Below, piece by piece: positions 9,289 through 17,999 of a stretch of DNA of 64,000 nucleotides. This stretch comes from Bacteroidia bacterium (GTDB lineage Bacteria > Bacteroidota > Bacteroidia > Bacteroidales > Prolixibacteraceae). Position 1 is the stretch's first letter, and the number at the start of each line of letters is the position of its first letter. The notes beneath the pieces were generated by a model that saw nothing but the letters and a program-made list of their open reading frames with translations, had not been told where the DNA came from and made no database searches. The stretch covers positions 264,472-328,471 of the forward strand of contig JANYKW010000099.1 in assembly GCA_025358025.1 (NCBI GenBank). The letters run 5' to 3'. The translations under genes were made by a program, and so were the position numbers.

Positions 9289-10026
9289 CTATTTCCTGGA
9301 AATAGAAAGGAAAGCAGATATCCCGATAAACAGCAGCACGATCGCGGTAATCCCATACAATTGAAGGGCTGCCACCAATAATACCGAAAAGAAAATGAAG
9401 ATGTATTGTACCCGATTATCCCGCCAGCTCAGGTTTTTGAATTTCAGGGAAAACATGGGAATTTCCGATACCAGCAAATAAGAGAAAAGAAAAGTTAAAC
9501 CCATTAAAACCGGCGTAGAAAGCAAGATAGTGTCGATAACAGGCGAAGATCCATGCTCCTGTATCAAGGCAAGAGAGGAGATAAACAGTGCGTTCGCAGG
9601 TGTTGGAAGTCCGATGAAAGAACTTGTCTGGCGTTCATCTATATTGAATTTAGCCAAACGCAGCGCTGAAAAGACTGGGATTAGAAAAGCACTTCCTACG
9701 ATCAATAGCTCGCCAATTGATAGATTTGATTGAAGATCAGGCAGTACATCCTCTCCAAAATGACTGCTTTCCAATAGTTTATACATAATTAGACCGGGAG
9801 CAAGCCCGAATGAAACCATGTCTGCCAATGAATCAAGCTCTTTTCCCAAAGGTGAATATGCCTTGAGCATCCGGGCACTCATCCCATCCAGAAAATCGAA
9901 AAGAGCCGCCAGTAAGATCAGCAGCACGGCTGTCGTCAGAACACCTTTCAAGATAAAAACAACAGCCACACTGCCACAGAGGACATTCAGTGAAGTGATA
10001 AAATTGGGAATATGCTTTTTGATCAT
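9289..10026 (-). CDS. pssA: CDP-diacylglycerol--serine O-phosphatidyltransferase
   Basis: Membrane enzyme that makes phosphatidylserine from CDP-diacylglycerol and L-serine, the first committed step to phosphatidylethanolamine. The CDP-alcohol phosphotransferase signature D-x2-DG-x2-AR-x8-G-x3-D-x3-D is complete: D44, D47-G48, A51-R52, G61, D65, D69. The remaining 245 residues are mostly hydrophobic helices. The gene starts 9 bp after the stop of psd on the same strand, so the two consecutive steps are co-transcribed. Confidence 0.95.
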   Translation of the reverse strand: MIKKHIPNFITSLNVLCGSVAVVFILKGVLTTAVLLILLAALFDFLDGMSARMLKAYSPLGKELDSLADMVSFGLAPGLIMYKLLESSHFGEDVLPDLQSNLSIGELLIVGSAFLIPVFSALRLAKFNIDERQTSSFIGLPTPANALFISSLALIQEHGSSPVIDTILLSTPVLMGLTFLFSYLLVSEIPMFSLKFKNLSWRDNRVQYIFIFFSVLLVAALQLYGITAIVLLFIGISAFLSISRK

Positions 10027-10035
10027 ACGACCTTA

Positions 10036-10686
10036 TTATATTTCAGCGAGTATGGTTTGACTGCCTGTTACTTCCTGGCAGAGCTCCACATTGACTTTTG
10101 TCCCGATTGGCAGATAAATATCCACCCTTGAACCAAAACGGATGAATCCGAGCTCGTCCTTTTGTGTAACCTGTTTACCTACATCGGAATAGGTGATAAT
10201 TCGTTTTGCAACTGCACCAGCAATTTGTCTCACCAGTACCTCAGTGCCGTCAGCCATACGGATTACGGTAGTGGCCCGTTCATTCATGGTAGATGATTTG
10301 GGCAAATAGGCCGCCATAAAGTGGCCGCTGTGGTGTTTGAAATAGGTGATCTCACCAGGTACCGGGTTCCAGTTAATGTGGACATTATATACTGACATAA
10401 AGACAGAAACCTGCAACCGCCTGTCTTTAAAATATTCATTTTCTGTGGTCTCTTCGATTGCAACAATCATCCCATCTGCCGGTGATAAGACCGATCCGGG
10501 AGTTGCCTGGATCGTTCTGTGGGGATAGCGGAAAAATCGGATGGAAAGAATCAAAAATGGCAAAGTGGACAATAAAATAAAAACCCGAAATACAGTTTCT
10601 CCGGTTAGTCCTACTAAGTAATTGATTATCAGCCAAATTAAAACAGCTACCAAGACTATTATATATCCTTCCTTGTGTAATCTCAT
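10036..10686 (-). CDS. psd: Phosphatidylserine decarboxylase (short form)
   Basis: Converts phosphatidylserine to phosphatidylethanolamine. The proenzyme self-cleaves at Gly-Ser, seen here as FGS in LGFIRFGSRVD (about G185-S186), which generates the pyruvoyl cofactor. At 216 residues it is the short archaeal/Bacteroidota type. There are two hydrophobic segments near the N-terminus (about 9-26 and 33-50), then SPADG (about 68-72) and NVHINW (about 101-106), which carry conserved catalytic Asp and His. It lies directly upstream of pssA. Confidence 0.95.
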   Translation of the reverse strand: MRLHKEGYIIVLVAVLIWLIINYLVGLTGETVFRVFILLSTLPFLILSIRFFRYPHRTIQATPGSVLSPADGMIVAIEETTENEYFKDRRLQVSVFMSVYNVHINWNPVPGEITYFKHHSGHFMAAYLPKSSTMNERATTVIRMADGTEVLVRQIAGAVAKRIITYSDVGKQVTQKDELGFIRFGSRVDIYLPIGTKVNVELCQEVTGSQTILAEI

Positions 10687-10774
10687 TCTCTTTTCATTAA
10701 GTCACACAAAAATAGTGAATATTTCGGGAATCCGGTAATCCGATTGGGCGGTATTTCGAATGGCAATTTTTCAG

Positions 10775-10885
10775 GAGATGACGGAGATGACGGAGAGACG
10801 AAAAGACGGGAAAATACATATCAGCGCGTTCTTCACTACTGCCTGTTGCCTATTGCCTTCGGAAGGGACGGAAGGACGGAGACGA
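10775..10885. repeat. Intergenic short-period arrays (9-bp GAGATGACG and 7-bp TGCCTNT)
   Basis: Between psd and cdsA. GAGATGACG occurs twice in tandem (10775-10792), followed by GAGAGACG and AAAAGACGG. Three heptads TGCCTGT/TGCCTAT/TGCCTTC fill 10840-10860, then come further GGACGGA-type units to about 10885. It resembles the other short-period arrays in this window. Confidence 0.55.
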
Positions 10886-10889
10886 GGGG

Positions 10890-11711
10890 CTAGCCGAAGA
10901 AGCTGATATAGAGGTAGACAAATGGGGTGGCAAAAAGGATACTGTCAAAACGATCGAGCAATCCGCCATGGCCGGGCAAAAATTTGCCGGAATCTTTCAA
11001 TCCCAGGCTGCGCTTGAGCATCGATTCGACTAAATCGCCAAGTGTTCCGGAAACAGTTATGATGGTTGCGATGATCAGCATAAGGCCCATTTCAAATCGG
11101 GGAAAAAAGTGATGCAATAACAGCGCAAATACCAGCGATAAAAACCATCCGCCAAAGAAGCCCTCCCAGCTCTTTTTTGGTGATATTCTTTCAAAGAGTC
11201 TGTGTTTACCGAAGGTTACTCCAAATAAATAGGCACCCGAATCGTATGCCCATATCAGAATAAACAGAAAAATAAGCAAAGTGGGATCGTACCTGTTGTT
11301 GAGTGGGATATCTGGGTAGACGAAGAAATTTAAAAGTGAGAGGGGATAAATGACATATAGAATTCCGAAAACCGTGACTGATATATTCTCAAGCGGATTT
11401 TTTTTTGCTCTGAAGAGCTCATAAGCCGGAACAATAAAGAGCGAGGAAAGGCATAGCCCAAAGAGGTTGACTGTAACAACACCCTTGACATGAAGAAATG
11501 TAAATATAAAAATGACTCCCCCAATAATTATACCTAAATTATTTTGCGGGGCAATACCAGCTATTTTTGACAACCTATAAAATTCCCTGAGGATAAAAAT
11601 TGAAAACAATCCAAAAAGGAGAGCAAAACTCCATGGTCCTAACAGAATGGATCCTAAAAGTACGACTGCAAAGAGCAGTCCGGAGATGCTCCTCTGATTA
11701 ATTTCTTTCAA
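10890..11711 (-). CDS. cdsA: Phosphatidate cytidylyltransferase
   Basis: Membrane enzyme that makes CDP-diacylglycerol from phosphatidic acid and CTP, the substrate for PssA nearby. It is 273 residues with many hydrophobic helices. The family signature is intact near the C-terminus: SMLKRSLGLKDSG followed by PGHGGLLDRFDS. SPKKSWEGFFGG lies about 60 residues earlier. It starts 2 bp after the stop of the DUF2007 gene, in a run of minus-strand genes from rsfS. Confidence 0.95.
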   Translation of the reverse strand: MKEINQRSISGLLFAVVLLGSILLGPWSFALLFGLFSIFILREFYRLSKIAGIAPQNNLGIIIGGVIFIFTFLHVKGVVTVNLFGLCLSSLFIVPAYELFRAKKNPLENISVTVFGILYVIYPLSLLNFFVYPDIPLNNRYDPTLLIFLFILIWAYDSGAYLFGVTFGKHRLFERISPKKSWEGFFGGWFLSLVFALLLHHFFPRFEMGLMLIIATIITVSGTLGDLVESMLKRSLGLKDSGKFLPGHGGLLDRFDSILFATPFVYLYISFFG

Positions 11712-11713
11712 AT

Positions 11714-11923
11714 TTAGCCTTTTTTAAGTTGATCCAGTAATTGCACAGCATGCTCCTCATCCTGCTCTTCGATGTATAATTCTACATCTCCGAAGTTGTT
11801 GTAGGAAGAGTCTTTTTGATTCATAATCACAGAATTGATGCCATTTTCTTCCAGAATATCATGGGCAATCAATACCTTAAATTGATCATCAGAAAAATAG
11901 ACTTTTTTCCAATTTTTTTCCAT
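11714..11923 (-). CDS. DUF2007-type small protein
   Basis: A 69-residue soluble protein with the layout of the DUF2007 (putative signal-transducing) family: an N-terminal strand-helix segment (KVYFSDDQFKVLIAHDILEE), a central NGINSVIMNQKD, then a C-terminal VELYIEEQDEEHAVQLLDQL. Its biochemical role is unknown. It lies between ftsH (12 bp upstream) and cdsA (2 bp downstream), so co-expression is likely. Confidence 0.8.
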   Translation of the reverse strand: MEKNWKKVYFSDDQFKVLIAHDILEENGINSVIMNQKDSSYNNFGDVELYIEEQDEEHAVQLLDQLKKG

Positions 11924-11935
11924 AAAATATGACTG

Positions 11936-13978
11936 TTATGCAACAGTATTGTTCTCCTCAGTGGCAGGTGCTTCCAGCCCGGGAATATTCACATCAGGTC
12001 CTATTTCTTCATCTCTGGTTTTGTTCCATGGTCTTGGACCAAATACATGCTCCAGATCTTCGGTAAAGATGACCTCTCTTTCAAGAAGCAGTTCTGCCAG
12101 TTTTTTATGTCCTTCCGCGTTGGTAATCAGAATGCTTTTAGCCCGTTCGTATTCCTTGTTAATGATCACATTTACTTCGGAGTCGATTATTTCTGCGGTT
12201 TTTTCACTGTAAGGTTTGGTGAATGAATAATCAGTCTGACCTGTAGAATCGTAGTAGCTGACCTTTCCAATCTTGTCGCTCATGCCAAAATAGGAGACCA
12301 TGGCAAAAGATGTTCTCGTAACTTTTTCCAGATCGTTTTGTGCACCAGAAGAGATGGATGAGAAGATTAGTTCCTCGGCTGCCCTTCCGCCTAAAGTGGC
12401 ACAAATTTCATCAAGCATTTGTACCTTGGTGGTAATCTGGCGCTCTTCGGGCAGGTACCATGCGGCACCCAGGGCTTTACCGCGTGGAACGATAGTAACT
12501 TTCACCAGTGGATGGGCATGTTCGAGCAACCAGCTTACCGTTGCGTGACCGGCTTCATGGTAGGCAATTGTTGCTTTTTCATTTACTGTAATAATTTTAT
12601 TTTTCTTCTCCAGTCCGCCGATGATTCTGTCCACAGCATCCAGAAAGTCCTGTTTTTCAACCACCTCTTTCATTTTTCTTGCGGCTATCAATGCTGCCTC
12701 ATTACAGACATTTGCAATATCTGCCCCGGAGAATCCGGGAGTCTGTTTGGCCAGAAAATCAACATTTACGTCGGTCCCCAGTTTCAGGGGGCGGAGGTGT
12801 ACCTGAAAGATCTCTTTGCGGTCGATCATATCAGGCAGTTCAACATGAATCTGACGGTCAAACCGTCCGGCACGCATCAGCGCCCTGTCGAGTATGTCGG
12901 CTCTGTTGGTAGCAGCAAGGATGATTACACCCGAATTGGTATCAAATCCATCCATCTCCGTCAGCAACTGGTTCAGTGTATTTTCGCGTTCGTCGTTGGA
13001 TCCCATGTTGGGGTTGCGTCCGCGGGCCCGGCCAATGGCATCTATTTCATCAATAAAGACGATACAGGGTGATTTTTCTTTGGCTTGTTTGAAGAGGTCA
13101 CGAACACGGGACGCACCAACTCCAACAAACATCTCGACAAAGTCTGATCCTGACATGGAAAAGAAAGGTACTTCGGCTTCGCCGGCGACGGCTTTTGCGA
13201 GCAAAGTTTTCCCTGTTCCCGGAGGGCCTACGAGCAGGGCACCTTTGGGGATTTTACCACCAAGTTTGGTGTAACGCTCAGGATTTTTGAGGAACTCAAC
13301 AATCTCCTGAATCTCCTGTTTGGCTTCGGCCAAACCGGCAACTTCCTTGAAAGTGGTTGAAACTCTCGATTCTTTGTCAAAAACCTTGGCCTGAGATTTT
13401 CCGACACTGAAGATATTTCCTGCACCACCTCCCCCTTTGCTCATCCTGCGGAAGATCCAGAAATAAAAAAATACCAATATCAGAATAGGGAATATCCAGC
13501 TGAAAATCTCAGAAAAATAGTTGGTACGGGTTTCATAGGTTAGCGTAACTCGTGCTGTTTCTCCAACCTCCTCCTGCGCTTTCTCAAGATTCGACTCAAA
13601 AACATCTACCGACCCGATGTTGAAAGTAAAATGAGGTCCGGTTTTGGGTGGTTCAGAAATTCCCTGGCTTAATTTTGCCTTGTATTTTTCTAAGGAGCTC
13701 TCCTTTAAGAAAATTTCTGCTTCAGTTTTGTTGACGATAACTATTTTATCAACATCCCCGTTCTTGAGCATCGTATTTTTTACTTCACGCCAATTGGTTT
13801 CAACCGGTCGGCCGCTTGTCCCGTACACAAACTGAATGTATAGAAAGACAACAAGTAAAATTCCATAAACGTATACGATATTAAACTTGAAAGAAGAAGG
13901 TTTGTTGGGACCTCCCATCGGGCTCTTGTTTGTTTTGCCGGCAACCGGACCTTTTGTATTTGTTTTCTTTTCTGCCAT
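11936..13978 (-). CDS. ftsH: ATP-dependent zinc metalloprotease FtsH
   Basis: Membrane-anchored AAA+ protease for quality control and regulated turnover of membrane and cytoplasmic proteins. Two transmembrane segments (about residues 33-52 and 159-176) flank a periplasmic domain. The AAA+ module has Walker A GPPGTGKT (251-258), Walker [10 protein letters not shown] (305-313) and the second region of homology [20 protein letters not shown] (356-375). The M41 zinc site is HEAGH (474-478). At 680 residues it is complete, with a Bacteroidota-type Lys/Pro-rich N-terminal tail. It starts 6 bp after the stop of rsfS. Confidence 0.98.
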   Translation of the reverse strand: MAEKKTNTKGPVAGKTNKSPMGGPNKPSSFKFNIVYVYGILLVVFLYIQFVYGTSGRPVETNWREVKNTMLKNGDVDKIVIVNKTEAEIFLKESSLEKYKAKLSQGISEPPKTGPHFTFNIGSVDVFESNLEKAQEEVGETARVTLTYETRTNYFSEIFSWIFPILILVFFYFWIFRRMSKGGGGAGNIFSVGKSQAKVFDKESRVSTTFKEVAGLAEAKQEIQEIVEFLKNPERYTKLGGKIPKGALLVGPPGTGKTLLAKAVAGEAEVPFFSMSGSDFVEMFVGVGASRVRDLFKQAKEKSPCIVFIDEIDAIGRARGRNPNMGSNDERENTLNQLLTEMDGFDTNSGVIILAATNRADILDRALMRAGRFDRQIHVELPDMIDRKEIFQVHLRPLKLGTDVNVDFLAKQTPGFSGADIANVCNEAALIAARKMKEVVEKQDFLDAVDRIIGGLEKKNKIITVNEKATIAYHEAGHATVSWLLEHAHPLVKVTIVPRGKALGAAWYLPEERQITTKVQMLDEICATLGGRAAEELIFSSISSGAQNDLEKVTRTSFAMVSYFGMSDKIGKVSYYDSTGQTDYSFTKPYSEKTAEIIDSEVNVIINKEYERAKSILITNAEGHKKLAELLLEREVIFTEDLEHVFGPRPWNKTRDEEIGPDVNIPGLEAPATEENNTVA

Positions 13979-13984
13979 AACAAT

Positions 13985-14362
13985 TTAAGCGTCTGCTTCT
14001 ATATTAAAAATGGTTCCATCTCCCCAGAGTGATTCAAGATCATAAAACCTTCTGAAAGGTTCCTGAAAAATGTGAACCATAACGTTCACATAGTCAAGCA
14101 AAATCCATTGTGCATTCTGAAATCCATCCTGCCGCCAGACTTTCTCCCTGGCCAGTTCCTCCACACTTTCTTCCACAGATCGTGCGATCGCATCAACATG
14201 CGTGTTGGAACTGCCGTGACAGATGATGAAGTTGTCACATTCGGCTTCGCCCTCAGCTGACAGATCAATGTTGATAATTTCCAATCCTTTTTTACGTCTG
14301 ATACCCTCTACGATGGCATCCACCAAATCGAACCGGCCCTTTTCACTGTCGTTCTGAGTCAT
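13985..14362 (-). CDS. rsfS: Ribosome silencing factor RsfS
   Basis: Binds ribosomal protein uL14 and blocks subunit joining during starvation or stationary phase. The RsfS/Iojap core is visible: LVDAIVEGIRRKKG, then NIDLSAEGEAECDNFIICHG and WILLDYVNVMVHIFQEPFRR. An upstream in-frame ATG at 14407 would add 15 residues, but a promoter match spans 14380-14408 and overlaps it. The second Met (14362, MTQNDSEK) is therefore the supported start. First gene of the run rsfS-ftsH-DUF2007-cdsA, a common Bacteroidota order. Confidence 0.93.
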   Translation of the reverse strand: MTQNDSEKGRFDLVDAIVEGIRRKKGLEIINIDLSAEGEAECDNFIICHGSSNTHVDAIARSVEESVEELAREKVWRQDGFQNAQWILLDYVNVMVHIFQEPFRRFYDLESLWGDGTIFNIEADA

Positions 14363-14379
14363 AGAATGATTTATAAACA

Positions 14380-14408
14380 CAAAGATAGTTGTTTTAACTG
14401 ATTCCAAA
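14380..14408 (-). promoter_or_regulatory. Candidate promoter of the rsfS-ftsH run
   Basis: On the minus strand, TATCTTTG (14380-14387) matches the TAnnTTTG -7 box, and TTTG (14405-14408) lies 17 bp upstream. It decides the rsfS start at 14362, because the longer reading frame would begin inside the promoter. Confidence 0.55.
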
Positions 14409-14477
14409 AAAACTCTTTAGGTGCCTGATCTCCCGATTATCGTTTAACTTTACATGATATAATACCAAAACAAAAAG

Positions 14478-15212
14478 ATGATAGGATCAACCATCGTACA
14501 CCTGGACAAGGTCGATTCGACCAATAACTATGCCGCAAGGGAATTGCTGACAAAAAGTCTGAATGAGGGGACAGTTTTTACAGCAACTTGTCAGCAGTCG
14601 GGCAGGGGGACGGGTATTTCGCAGTGGGAAAGTTCGGTTGGCCTAAATCTGACGATCAGTATGGTGCTGTATCCCAGGAAGATTGAGGTTTGTAATCAGT
14701 TTGCAATATCACAGGCAATATCCCTGGGTTTGGTCGATTTTTTATCCCAACATGTGCAAAAGGTGTCTATCAAGTGGCCAAATGATATCTATGTGGATGA
14801 CAGAAAGATAGCTGGTATTTTAATTGAGACGGTTATCAGTGCCGGAAAATTTTCAAGAGCGATTATTGGTATAGGCCTGAATATTAACCAGGAGATTTTC
14901 GTCTCCGATGCACCCAACCCGGTATCCCTAAAAAATCTGACAGAGAGGAACTATGATCTGGAGGAAGTATTGGACGCTTTGTGCGACAAACTTGACAAAA
15001 GATACCTTTCCCTGATTCATGGTGACTTTGACACCCTGAATAACGATTACCAACAAGTTCTATATAAAAGAGGGATTTGGGCAAATTTCAGGGCTGATGA
15101 GATCGATTTTGAAGGAAGGATTACCGGTGTAGGCAAGGATGGACCACTGCTGATAGAAACCCGTGCAGGGGAGGTACAAGGTTTTATGTTCAAAGAGGTA
15201 GTTTTTAAGTAA
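14478..15212 (+). CDS. birA: Biotin--[acetyl-CoA-carboxylase] ligase
   Basis: Activates biotin with ATP and attaches it to the biotin carboxyl carrier protein. The catalytic domain starts at the N-terminus. The biotinyl-AMP loop is GRGTG (42-46) followed by W50, and KWPND (99-103) and DDRKIAGILIE (107-117) are the lysine and substrate site. The 244-residue length leaves no N-terminal helix-turn-helix, so this is the class I, non-repressor form. Divergent from rsfS, with 115 bp between their starts. Confidence 0.95.
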   Translation: MIGSTIVHLDKVDSTNNYAARELLTKSLNEGTVFTATCQQSGRGTGISQWESSVGLNLTISMVLYPRKIEVCNQFAISQAISLGLVDFLSQHVQKVSIKWPNDIYVDDRKIAGILIETVISAGKFSRAIIGIGLNINQEIFVSDAPNPVSLKNLTERNYDLEEVLDALCDKLDKRYLSLIHGDFDTLNNDYQQVLYKRGIWANFRADEIDFEGRITGVGKDGPLLIETRAGEVQGFMFKEVVFK

Positions 15213-15265
15213 CTAAAGTCGGTACTCCCAAATAACATATAGTCAAGCACAAATAGATTAACTCG

Positions 15266-15292
15266 AAGTACTCTAAGTACTTGAAGTACTTT
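15266..15292. repeat. Three tandem 9-bp units AAGTACTNN overlapping a gene end
   Basis: AAGTACTCT, AAGTACTTG and AAGTACTTT are tandem at 15266-15292. The SRPBCC gene on the minus strand ends inside the array, so its last residues (STSST and the TAG stop at 15273-15275) are encoded by the repeat. Confidence 0.6.
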
Positions 15293-15752
15293 CCTCCCCG
15301 TAGTCTATAGTCGTGAGCAAATCCGCCAGTTTATCAATACCCTTCTCCAAATAATCCCCAACCATCATTTTGATCATCATGTTTAATTCGGCATGCAATG
15401 TAAGTCTAATTTTGCAAGCATTTTCTTTAATATCAGCAAGTTGAACCCATAGAATTATCGAAAAGGGCATCGATTTATCTCCCTGTATTTTTATTGTCTT
15501 ATAGGGTTCCCGCTCAATAATTTCTATCCCGACATTTCCGACCGGACTGATTTTAAAGCTGCAACGATCTTCTGTTGCAGTAAAATCTTCAAATTTAAAA
15601 CCTTTTGTGTCGACCCCTTTTCTGTTAAGTTCTTCAATTTTCTCGGCCGAAACAAACTGTTCCAGGTTTTTTAGACTTGAAAGCTTGGCAAATACCAATT
15701 CCTGTGAATAATTGATTTCACGAGGTTCACTTATGTATTTTTCTAATCCCAT
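15273..15752 (-). CDS. SRPBCC (START-like) domain protein
   Basis: About 159 residues of helix-grip type, as in SRPBCC proteins: an N-terminal strand after EINYSQELVFAKL, a central GNVGIEIIEREPYKTIKIQG, and an amphipathic C-terminal helix MIKMMVGDYLEKGIDKLADL. The start MGLEKYISEPREINYSQ at 15752 is preferred over the longer frame from 15815, whose extra 21 residues lie outside the fold. It follows pyrE on the same strand, a pairing common in Bacteroidota, but its ligand is unknown. The C-terminal STSST is encoded by a 9-bp repeat array. Confidence 0.75.
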   Translation of the reverse strand: MGLEKYISEPREINYSQELVFAKLSSLKNLEQFVSAEKIEELNRKGVDTKGFKFEDFTATEDRCSFKISPVGNVGIEIIEREPYKTIKIQGDKSMPFSIILWVQLADIKENACKIRLTLHAELNMMIKMMVGDYLEKGIDKLADLLTTIDYGEESTSST

Positions 15753-15795
15753 GATGCTGTCGGTTAGGTACTTAAATTTCTGTTGGTGGAGGATA

Positions 15796-15817
15796 GGGTG
15801 GCCATAAAGGGCCACCC
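15796..15817. other. GC-rich hairpin downstream of pyrE
   Basis: Perfect 8-bp stem GGGTGGCC (15796-15803) / GGCCACCC (15810-15817) with a 6-nt loop, between pyrE and the SRPBCC gene. There is no T-run after it on the minus strand, so it could be an mRNA stabiliser or processing site rather than an intrinsic terminator. Confidence 0.4.
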
Positions 15818-15824
15818 CTACTTT

Positions 15825-15852
15825 ATCCTTTTTACTTTATCCTCTATCCTTA
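15825..15852. repeat. Heptad array ATCCTNT
   Basis: Four in-register 7-bp units, ATCCTTT, TTACTTT, ATCCTCT and ATCCTTA, immediately downstream of the pyrE stop. The same unit forms the long array at 57168-57232. Confidence 0.55.
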
Positions 15853-15854
15853 TT

Positions 15855-16487
15855 TTACTTCCCCCAGATTTCAGGGTTTTTGCGCCAATTGTTCAGACTC
15901 TCGAGCTGTTCATCATTGATTTCACCTGACTCATAGGCCAGTTTCAGCAATATGTTGTAGTTGCTGAGAGTTGTTAGTTCAATGCCGGCGGTCTCAAAAT
16001 TTTTGGCTGCATGTGGAAAATTGTAGGTGAAAATGGCCAGCATTCCCAGTACTTCTGCACCATACTTGCGAACGGCATCAGCAGCATTCAGCGAGCTGGT
16101 GCCTGTTGATACCAGATCCTCAATGATCACTGTTTTTGTGCCCTGGGGAATATCTCCTTCTATCAGGTTTTCAAGTCCATGGCCTTTGGGAGCAGCCCGA
16201 ATATAGATAAATGGCAGTCCAAGCTTTTCAGCGACCAGTGCTCCGTGTGCAATGGCTCCTGTTGCTACGCCTGCAATGGCTTCGGCTTCGGGATATTTCT
16301 CCTTTACCAGACGTACAAATTCCCCACAAATAAATGTGCGTGTTGCAGGATACGACAGGATCTTTCTGTTGTCGCAATAAATGGGTGCTTTCCATCCGGA
16401 AGCCCAGGTAAAAGGTGCATCTGGCTGAATTTTTATTGTATTGATTGCAAGTAACTGTCTGGCAACTTCAATTTGTCTTTGCTCCAT
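15855..16487 (-). CDS. pyrE: Orotate phosphoribosyltransferase
   Basis: Joins orotate to PRPP to give orotidine 5'-phosphate in pyrimidine synthesis. The PRPP-binding motif KTVIIEDLVSTGTSS (about 118-132) is intact with its acidic pair E123-D124. The substrate region has GWKAPIYCDNRK (31-42) and GVATGAIAHG (73-82). Full length at 210 residues. A -7 match lies just upstream at 16502-16509, implying a very short leader. Confidence 0.96.
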   Translation of the reverse strand: MEQRQIEVARQLLAINTIKIQPDAPFTWASGWKAPIYCDNRKILSYPATRTFICGEFVRLVKEKYPEAEAIAGVATGAIAHGALVAEKLGLPFIYIRAAPKGHGLENLIEGDIPQGTKTVIIEDLVSTGTSSLNAADAVRKYGAEVLGMLAIFTYNFPHAAKNFETAGIELTTLSNYNILLKLAYESGEINDEQLESLNNWRKNPEIWGK

Positions 16488-16501
16488 CTTCGTTTTTTAT
16501 G

Positions 16502-16509
16502 CAAAGTTA
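16502..16509 (-). promoter_or_regulatory. Candidate -7 box of pyrE
   Basis: TAACTTTG on the minus strand fits TAnnTTTG and ends 15 bp before the pyrE start. I see no convincing -33 TTTG. Confidence 0.35.
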
Positions 16510-16595
16510 AGCTTATTTACTATTTTTTAATTGGCGGGAGGTTAAAGTTTTGTGACATTTATGGCACAAAATCGAATATTCAAGCGTTGGGGACC

Positions 16596-17999
16596 TTATT
16601 TTCTGAACCGGCTTTCCCGATAAATTTTCACAAACAGCGACTCGAAATTATGTGAAGGTGACAATGCCGGCGAAAGCATTAGATTCATATCAGGTGAAAT
16701 CAGATAAAAAGTAGGAACGGCTTTGATCCTGTAATCCAAGGTGGCCTGATCAGGATGGATAGCCTCACTAAGCTCCCATGGGTATTTTTTCTCAACCCAG
16801 AGTTTTACTGCATCCTGAAAATTTTTATCCATTGAAACGGGTACGATAGTCAGGACCGAATTTAGCCTTTTATCCATACTGACGAGTGAGTCCAACTCCG
16901 CTTTGCTCTCTTTGCTGTCACTTTTGAAGAATGCCAGGTAGATGAATTTCCCGTTTGAACGGACCGATGATACTTCCCCTTTCTGATTTTTTAAGGCTAT
17001 TTCAGGTGTCTTGCTTCCCTCCTGAAGGGAAATGATCATGGCGAGTATCCCCGGAAGGGAAACTTTCAAAGGTTCAAAAGAACATTGGGCTTTGGCCTCC
17101 TTAAGCCCATTCAGCATATGTTGCCTGTCGAACTTGTTTGAGTAAAAGCCGTCATAAAAGCTCTTAACTGCCAATAATTCCGCTATATCTCTTTTGAATC
17201 CTATGCTAATCAGGTTGTTGGTAAATTCATTAAAATTACCTTGCAAAGCTGGCCTGATGAAATCTTTTTGACGGATATCCTGCGATTTGCGGGTCAGATA
17301 ATCTGAAAACATGGATCTGAAAAGATGCTGCCAGGCCGGATGGGTCATGAATACATCTTTTGATGTGAAATAATTTTTGGCGATGCCTTCTTTGTCCTGA
17401 AGCATGACGGCATATTCAATTTCTCCGTAAGAGTATGTTTTTAAGGTGTTAAAGTAAATACGGTTTCCGGTAGGGTAATTTTTTTCCAGTCTGGCAATGA
17501 TGGCTTTCAGGGTATCCTTTGATTTTTTCTGATAAAGATCATGCGTGTGGAGGACGAGTTCCCTGTTGTAATCGGTCAGAAATGCCCTTACCTGCGAATT
17601 GAGGTCAGAAGGTTTGGCATCTTTGAGTCCCAACCAATAGAGTTCAGGCTCAAAATAGGGACTCGCAGCCTCCTGGGCTGTTCGGGGAGCAAAGGCCGGC
17701 AATGAAATTTGATACTGAGCAGCAGGTTCTGCCACCAATGTTCCCCTGTATTTTTCAAGATCAGCATAAATCTCCGTGGGCTGATCAACTTTGAAATAGA
17801 GTTTGAAAGTTCCGTCTTCTCCGATGGTGGTTTTTGCCAATCTTACTGGCTGGTGTGTGATGGGCTCGGGATATGTATAGAAAACAAGCTCTTTGCCAGC
17901 ATATCCCGGAGCCTGACCGCTGATGGAACCCATTTGTCCAAAAAGCGGACCAAAGCAAAGCGTGAAAAAAAGGAGCAGAAGTGTTCGGGACATAATCAA
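16596..17999 (-). CDS. Secreted thioredoxin-fold protein lacking the CXXC motif
   Basis: A 467-residue exported protein with a signal peptide (hydrophobic LLLLFFTLCFGPLFG, about 7-21). The N-terminal region (about 25-95) resembles the DUF4369-like beta domain often fused to TlpA-type thioredoxins in Bacteroidota, followed by a helical middle. The C-terminal part (about 330-460) has the thioredoxin layout, including KFIYLAFFKSDSKESKAEL and the cis-Pro loop KAVPTFYLIS. Where TlpA/ResA proteins carry WCxxC, this one reads FKSDSKES with no cysteine, so it cannot be an ordinary disulfide reductase. Its start overlaps the coaD stop by 4 bp, so the two genes are translationally coupled. Confidence 0.7.
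   Translation of the reverse strand: MIMSRTLLLLFFTLCFGPLFGQMGSISGQAPGYAGKELVFYTYPEPITHQPVRLAKTTIGEDGTFKLYFKVDQPTEIYADLEKYRGTLVAEPAAQYQISLPAFAPRTAQEAASPYFEPELYWLGLKDAKPSDLNSQVRAFLTDYNRELVLHTHDLYQKKSKDTLKAIIARLEKNYPTGNRIYFNTLKTYSYGEIEYAVMLQDKEGIAKNYFTSKDVFMTHPAWQHLFRSMFSDYLTRKSQDIRQKDFIRPALQGNFNEFTNNLISIGFKRDIAELLAVKSFYDGFYSNKFDRQHMLNGLKEAKAQCSFEPLKVSLPGILAMIISLQEGSKTPEIALKNQKGEVSSVRSNGKFIYLAFFKSDSKESKAELDSLVSMDKRLNSVLTIVPVSMDKNFQDAVKLWVEKKYPWELSEAIHPDQATLDYRIKAVPTFYLISPDMNLMLSPALSPSHNFESLFVKIYRESRFRK

Noticed and set aside
12419..13072. Open frame of 217 residues opposite ftsH
   Set aside because: It is antisense to conserved FtsH coding sequence, with no recognisable domain.
14363..14407. 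N-terminal extension of rsfS to the ATG at 14407
   Set aside because: The extension overlaps a good -33/-7 promoter match, and its sequence lies outside the RsfS domain.
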